A stretch of 64,000 nucleotides of DNA, taken from Devosia sp. (GTDB lineage: Bacteria; Pseudomonadota; Alphaproteobacteria; Rhizobiales; Devosiaceae). Positions 60,691 through 64,000 of this stretch are shown piece after piece. Position numbers and translations under genes: made by a program. Below the pieces are notes generated by a model, which worked only from the letters and a program-made list of their open reading frames with translations, did not search any database and was not told the DNA's origin. Position 1 is the first letter of the stretch; the number at the start of each line of letters is the position of its first letter. The DNA is taken from contig JADJPS010000007.1 in assembly GCA_016713105.1 (NCBI GenBank), positions 84,501 through 148,500 on the forward strand, read 5' to 3'.

Positions 60691-61902
60691 ATGACCAAAA
60701 CTCACTCCATCCTCGGGCTTGCCGTCGGCGCCATGGTCCTCGGCCTCGCCGTCCCGGCACTCGCCGCCGACGTCAAGCTGGGCATCCTCGGTGACGTCAC
60801 CGGGCCCATCGAAAGCCTGGCGCCCCCGATCGTGGCCGGCGCGCAGCTCGCCTTCGACCATGTCAATGCCCAGGGCGGCATTCTCGGCGGCGGCAAGATC
60901 GTGTCGGTGACCGGCGATAGCGCCTGCGACCCCTCGGTTGCCGGTCCCGCCGCCGACAAGCTGGTCAATACCGACCAGGTGACCGCCATGGTCGGTGCCT
61001 TCTGTACCGGTGCCACCATCGGCGCCGCGACCGCAGCCGGCATCCCGGGCGGCGTCGTGCAGATCTCGCCCTCGGCCTCGGCTCCGGCGCTGACCACGCT
61101 CGAGGACAATGACCTCGTCTACCGCACCACGCCGTCGGACGCCTTCCAGGGCGTCAAGCTCGCCGATCTGCTGCTGCAGAAGGGCATCAAGGACGTGGCC
61201 GTCACCTACGTCAACAATGACTACGGCAAGGGTCTCGCCGACGTGTTCGTCGGCCAGTACACCGCCGGCGGCGGCAACGTCACCGCCAATGTCGCCCATG
61301 AGGACGGCAAGGCCGACTATCGTGCCGAACTCGGCCAGCTCTCCTCGGGTGGTTCGCAGAACCTCGTGATCCTCGCCTACGCCTCGGGCTCGGGCAAGAC
61401 CATCCTGCAGCAGGCCATCGAGGGCGGCGAGTTCACCGCGTTCGTCGGCGGCGACGGCATGGTCGGCGACGACCTGGTGGCTGGCCTGCCGGCCGATTCG
61501 GTCAACGGCAAGTTCATCGCCACCCGCGCCGGCGCCTATACCGGTGAATCGGCCGAGGTCTACAAGAAGCTCGCCACCGACGCCGGCCAGGACCCTGCCG
61601 CGACCTATGCGCCGCAGGCATACGACGCCGCCTTCCTGCTCGCCCTTGCCGTCGAGAAGAACGGTTCGGCCAACCGCGAGGGTCTCTCGGCCGCTCTGCG
61701 CGAGGTCGCTTCGGCACCCGGCGAGAAGATCCTGCCCGGCGAGTGGAGCAAGGCGCTCGAACTGATCAAGGCCGGCACCGACATCGACTATGACGGCGCC
61801 GGTGGCCCCGCCGACTTCGACGCCGCCGGCGACGTCGACGGCATCATCGTCGAACTCGCCGTGGAAGACGGCAAGTTCGTCGAAAAGGGCGCGGTGAAGT
61901 AA
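60691..61902 (+). CDS. Branched-chain amino acid ABC transporter substrate-binding protein
   Basis: LivK/LivJ-type periplasmic receptor. The 403-residue product has a signal peptide (about 1-25, ending PALAA) and the two-lobe pattern: VKLGILGDVTGPIESLAPPI, GPAADKLVNTDQVTAMVGAF, VQISPSASAPALT, AVTYVNNDYGKGLADVF. ATG 60691 has GAGGGAA upstream. Terminator at 61928. The matching permease (LivM-like) is on the opposite strand 1.7 kb away. Confidence 0.92.
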   Translation: MTKTHSILGLAVGAMVLGLAVPALAADVKLGILGDVTGPIESLAPPIVAGAQLAFDHVNAQGGILGGGKIVSVTGDSACDPSVAGPAADKLVNTDQVTAMVGAFCTGATIGAATAAGIPGGVVQISPSASAPALTTLEDNDLVYRTTPSDAFQGVKLADLLLQKGIKDVAVTYVNNDYGKGLADVFVGQYTAGGGNVTANVAHEDGKADYRAELGQLSSGGSQNLVILAYASGSGKTILQQAIEGGEFTAFVGGDGMVGDDLVAGLPADSVNGKFIATRAGAYTGESAEVYKKLATDAGQDPAATYAPQAYDAAFLLALAVEKNGSANREGLSAALREVASAPGEKILPGEWSKALELIKAGTDIDYDGAGGPADFDAAGDVDGIIVELAVEDGKFVEKGAVK

Positions 61903-61927
61903 GCTTCGCCCCAGGACTTGAGTTCGA

Positions 61928-61958
61928 AGGCCCGGGAGCGATCCCGGGCCTCTCTGTT
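61928..61958 (+). terminator. Terminator of the LivK-like gene
   Basis: AGGCCCGGGA-GCGA?-TCCCGGGCCT: a ten-base stem (61928-61937 with 61941-61951) around a short GCG/A loop, followed by CTCTGTTT. It separates the receptor gene from the SDR promoter starting at 61967. Confidence 0.85.
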
Positions 61959-61966
61959 TGCGCGCC

Positions 61967-62013
61967 TTGACAGAAGACCGTCGTTCTCTTATTAAAAGAC
62001 CGTCGTTCTCTTA
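61967..62013 (+). promoter_or_regulatory. Promoter and tandem operator of the SDR-TetR operon
   Basis: TTGACA (61967-61972), exactly 17 bases, TATTAA (61990-61995) is a near-perfect promoter. A perfect 18-bp direct repeat AAGACCGTCGTTCTCTTA lies at 61974-61991 and 61996-62013, a 22-bp period (about two helical turns). Copy one fills the spacer and touches the -10; copy two covers the transcription start. Each copy has AAGA/TCTT ends. This is the expected layout of an autoregulated TetR repressor operator. Confidence 0.8.
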
Positions 62014-62024
62014 AAGGCAGGCAG

Positions 62025-62954
62025 ATGAGCTGGTCGACGAAGGATATCCCATCCCAGGCGGGGAAACTGGCGGTCGTGACCGGGGCGACCGGCGGGTTGG
62101 GGTACGAGACGGCGCTGGAACTGGCGCGGGCCGGGGCCGCGGTGGTGCTCACCGGGCGAAATCGGGCGAAGGGCGCCGATGCGCTCAACCGGATCAGGAC
62201 CGAGGTGCCAAGCGCCAGGGTCTCCTACGAGAACCTCGATCTCTCGGGACTCGGCGAGGTGAAGGCCTTTGCCGAGGCGTTTGCGACGAGGCACGAGACG
62301 CTCGATATCCTCGTCAACAATGCCGGCGTGATGGCGCCCCCTGCCCGCGAAGTGACGCGCGACGGCCTCGAGCTGCAGTTCGAGACCAACTATCTCGGCC
62401 ATTTCGCCCTGACGGCGCGGCTGCTGCCACTGCTTTCGGCGGCGCGCGGGCGCGTGGTGCCGCTGGCCAGTCTGGCGGCGCGGCAGGGGAAGATCGACTT
62501 TGACAACCTGCAGGCCGAGCGCAGCTACAGCCCGCTGGCCAGCTACAGCCAGACCAAGCTCGCCTGCCTGATGTTCGGCTTCGAACTGCAGCGGCGGAGC
62601 GACGCGAACGGCTGGGGGATCGCCAGCATAGCGGCGCATCCGGGCGTGTCGCACACCAACCTGATCAATAACGGCATGGGCGCTTCTAGTGCCGGCGGGT
62701 TCGCCTGGCGCTACCTGGGCTTCCTGTTTCAGCCGGTGCCGCAGGGCGCACTGCCGACGCTGTTCGCAGCGACCGATCCGGCGGCAAAGCCCGGCGGCTA
62801 CTACGGACCGCAGGGCTTCTTCGAGCTGCGCGGCGAGGTTGGCGAGGCGTCGCCGCCACGCCGGTCGGTCGATCTCGCAGTCTCGCGGCGGCTGTGGGAC
62901 GCGTCTGAAGAACTGACCGGCATGCGCTTCCCCGAGCGGGCCATCGCGGCCTAG
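62025..62954 (+). CDS. Short-chain dehydrogenase/reductase
   Basis: A 309-residue SDR of the retinol-dehydrogenase-like group. N-terminal cofactor motif VVTGATGGLGYETALELARA, LDILVNNAGVMAPP, the catalytic Ser in VVPLASLAARQG and the catalytic YxxxK in SYSQTKLACLMFGFEL. ATG 62025 with AGGCAGG upstream. It is the first gene of a unit with a TetR regulator (10 bases between) and is transcribed from a promoter covered by a tandem operator. The substrate is unknown. Confidence 0.92.
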   Translation: MSWSTKDIPSQAGKLAVVTGATGGLGYETALELARAGAAVVLTGRNRAKGADALNRIRTEVPSARVSYENLDLSGLGEVKAFAEAFATRHETLDILVNNAGVMAPPAREVTRDGLELQFETNYLGHFALTARLLPLLSAARGRVVPLASLAARQGKIDFDNLQAERSYSPLASYSQTKLACLMFGFELQRRSDANGWGIASIAAHPGVSHTNLINNGMGASSAGGFAWRYLGFLFQPVPQGALPTLFAATDPAAKPGGYYGPQGFFELRGEVGEASPPRRSVDLAVSRRLWDASEELTGMRFPERAIAA

Positions 62955-62964
62955 ACTGGATGGC

Positions 62965-63615
62965 ATGAACGGGATTCCGAGCTTCCAGCGGGCGCGCAAG
63001 CCCGAGGAGATCGAGGCCCGTCGCGAGACCCTGCTCGCGGCGGCGGCCGAACTGTTCGACGCCGAAGGTCCGATGGGCGCGGGGCTGAACGCAATCGCGA
63101 CCAGGGCCGGTTTCACCAAGTCCAACGTGTACCGCTATTTCGAGAGCCGCGAAGAGGTGCTGCTCGAGCTGTTCCTGAGCGAGATGGGCCGGATGGTGCC
63201 GGTCTTCTGCGCAGGGCTCGAGGCCGTGGCGGAGGGCGATGCGGTTGCCCTTGCCGACAGCATCGCACGCGAGTTCAGCACCCGGCCGCGGCTGGGTCAG
63301 CTGACCGCGATCCTGGCCGGCGTGCTCGAATCCAATGTGTCCGAAGAGACCATAATGCGCACCAAGCGCACCATGGGGACGCTGACAGCGCGACTGGCCG
63401 GGGCGCTGCAGCAGAAGCTGCCGCAGGCAAGCGTCGCCGATTGCCTGTGGGCGATCTCGATGGTCGGAACGCTCGTGGCCGGCATGTGGCCGGCTGCCCG
63501 CCCCTCCCCTGCCGCGGCGCGCGTACTGGCGCGGGAGGAGTTCGCAGCCTTCCGGCCCGATATCGAGCGGGATCTGCAGCGGGCAGCGCGGGCGCTGCTC
63601 GCTTCGATTGCCTAG
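62965..63615 (+). CDS. TetR/AcrR family transcriptional repressor
   Basis: A 216-residue TetR-type regulator: N-terminal HTH with LLAAAAELFDAEGPMG and IATRAGFTKSNVYRYFESRE, then a helical ligand-binding domain with IMRTKRTMGTLTARLAGALQ. It is co-transcribed with the SDR gene and most likely represses this operon through the 18-bp direct repeat at 61974-62013. Confidence 0.93.
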   Translation: MNGIPSFQRARKPEEIEARRETLLAAAAELFDAEGPMGAGLNAIATRAGFTKSNVYRYFESREEVLLELFLSEMGRMVPVFCAGLEAVAEGDAVALADSIAREFSTRPRLGQLTAILAGVLESNVSEETIMRTKRTMGTLTARLAGALQQKLPQASVADCLWAISMVGTLVAGMWPAARPSPAAARVLAREEFAAFRPDIERDLQRAARALLASIA

Positions 63616-63649
63616 ATCGTTTCACGAAACGACCGAACCACCGGCCTGG

Positions 63650-64000
63650 CTAGGCTTCCCGTTTCACCACCTCGGGGATCAGCCCGCGCGGCGCGTAGCG
63701 GAGCGCGATGGTGATGACCACGCCGAGCACGAACACCCGCATCTGGCTGGCCCGCGACTGGATCTCGGGGATCGGCCCCCAGCCCATGTCCGTCGACCAT
63801 CCCGAGATGCCGTTGAACAGCCATTGCGCCACCGGATCCGAGATCATCCAGGTGATGTAGATGAGCAGCGCGCCGAATACCGCGCCCCAGTTGTTGCCTG
63901 CTCCGCCGACGATCACCATCACCCAGATCAGGAAGGTGTGGTTGATCGGCTGGTAGGCACCCGGATCGTAGATCTGCTGGAAGCTGACCAGCATGGCGCC
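63650..64000 (-). CDS. LivM-like branched-chain amino acid ABC permease, C-terminal part
   Basis: The gene runs in from the right edge of the window; only the last about 116 codons are visible. HTFLIWVMVIVGGAGNNWGA is the conserved cytoplasmic loop of LivM/LivH-type permeases, and VLGVVITIALRYAPRGLIPE is the typical C-terminus. A membrane partner for branched-chain amino acid or related uptake; the rest of the operon lies outside the window. Confidence 0.88.
   Translation of the reverse strand, partial: GAMLVSFQQIYDPGAYQPINHTFLIWVMVIVGGAGNNWGAVFGALLIYITWMISDPVAQWLFNGISGWSTDMGWGPIPEIQSRASQMRVFVLGVVITIALRYAPRGLIPEVVKREA

Noticed and set aside
61974..62013. Two 18-bp repeats as the start of a CRISPR array
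   Set aside because: Only two copies, a 4-bp gap rather than a spacer, no cas genes, and the position fits an operator.

Overview
The window is GC-rich chromosomal DNA from an alphaproteobacterium, most likely a Hyphomicrobiales member of the Devosia type. This is inferred from gene families and synteny, not from rRNA. Supporting signs are the runs tlpA-argH-lysA-CpdR-zinc ribbon-ftsE-ftsX-plsC and ChaC-DUF2125-tyrA/C-hisC-(ABM)-methyltransferase-gloB, a CarD regulator, a CtrA-type box (TTAA-N7-TTAAC), an alphaproteobacterial LexA box (GTTC-N7-GTTC) and many GTG/TTG starts. About 80 genes fill nearly all of the sequence. There is no phage, insertion sequence, plasmid or CRISPR array.

Layout. 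1-7 kb: carD, a decayed LacI-type gene, an M48 lipoprotein protease with a secreted thermonuclease-like protein, and a Gfo/Idh oxidoreductase with a VOC partner. 6.7-12.4 kb: tRNA-Arg(CCT), a glycosyltransferase 25 fragment, a CAP-domain lipoprotein with TusA, a DacA-type carboxypeptidase, a PfpI protein and a GH3 beta-glucosidase. 12.4-20.6 kb: DoxX/HxlR, AAC(3)-like, MATE, AzlCD, a stress protein, a winged-helix/TPR regulator, cupin and PAP2. 20.6-31.6 kb: ilvD, tRNA-Leu(CAA), DUF72, DsbB, HNH, AlkA, GluQ, epimerase/LysR, a PduO-type adenosyltransferase and two small genes. 31.6-48.4 kb: housekeeping core (sugar kinase, TlpA, argH, two ChaC genes, lysA, response regulator, ftsEX, plsC, tyrA/C, hisC, gloB). 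48.5-64 kb: fumC, rpmF, ispA, YbaK, MOSC, ispG, pyruvate carboxylase, two ABC substrate-binding proteins, an SDR/TetR pair, and the start of a LivM permease at the right edge.

Themes. Branched-chain amino acids recur (ilvD, azlCD, a LivK-like binding protein, a LivM-like permease), as do isoprenoids (ispA, ispG), central carbon (fumC, pyc), glutathione/methylglyoxal handling (two chaC, gloB) and cell envelope and division (dacA, ftsEX, plsC).

The most useful new observations are regulatory: a small uncharacterised gene with a LexA box inside its promoter (41.2 kb), a small basic-protein gene behind an exact CtrA box (47.6 kb), and a perfect 18-bp operator-like direct repeat at a 22-bp period laid over the promoter of an SDR-TetR operon (62.0 kb). 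No large previously undescribed system is evident. Caution: six otherwise conserved genes (the winged-helix/TPR regulator, ilvD, an esterase, plsC, gloB, a DUF1801 gene) carry seven single-base frameshifts, mostly in G/C runs. That pattern looks more like residual sequencing error than decay, so these reading frames should be verified.
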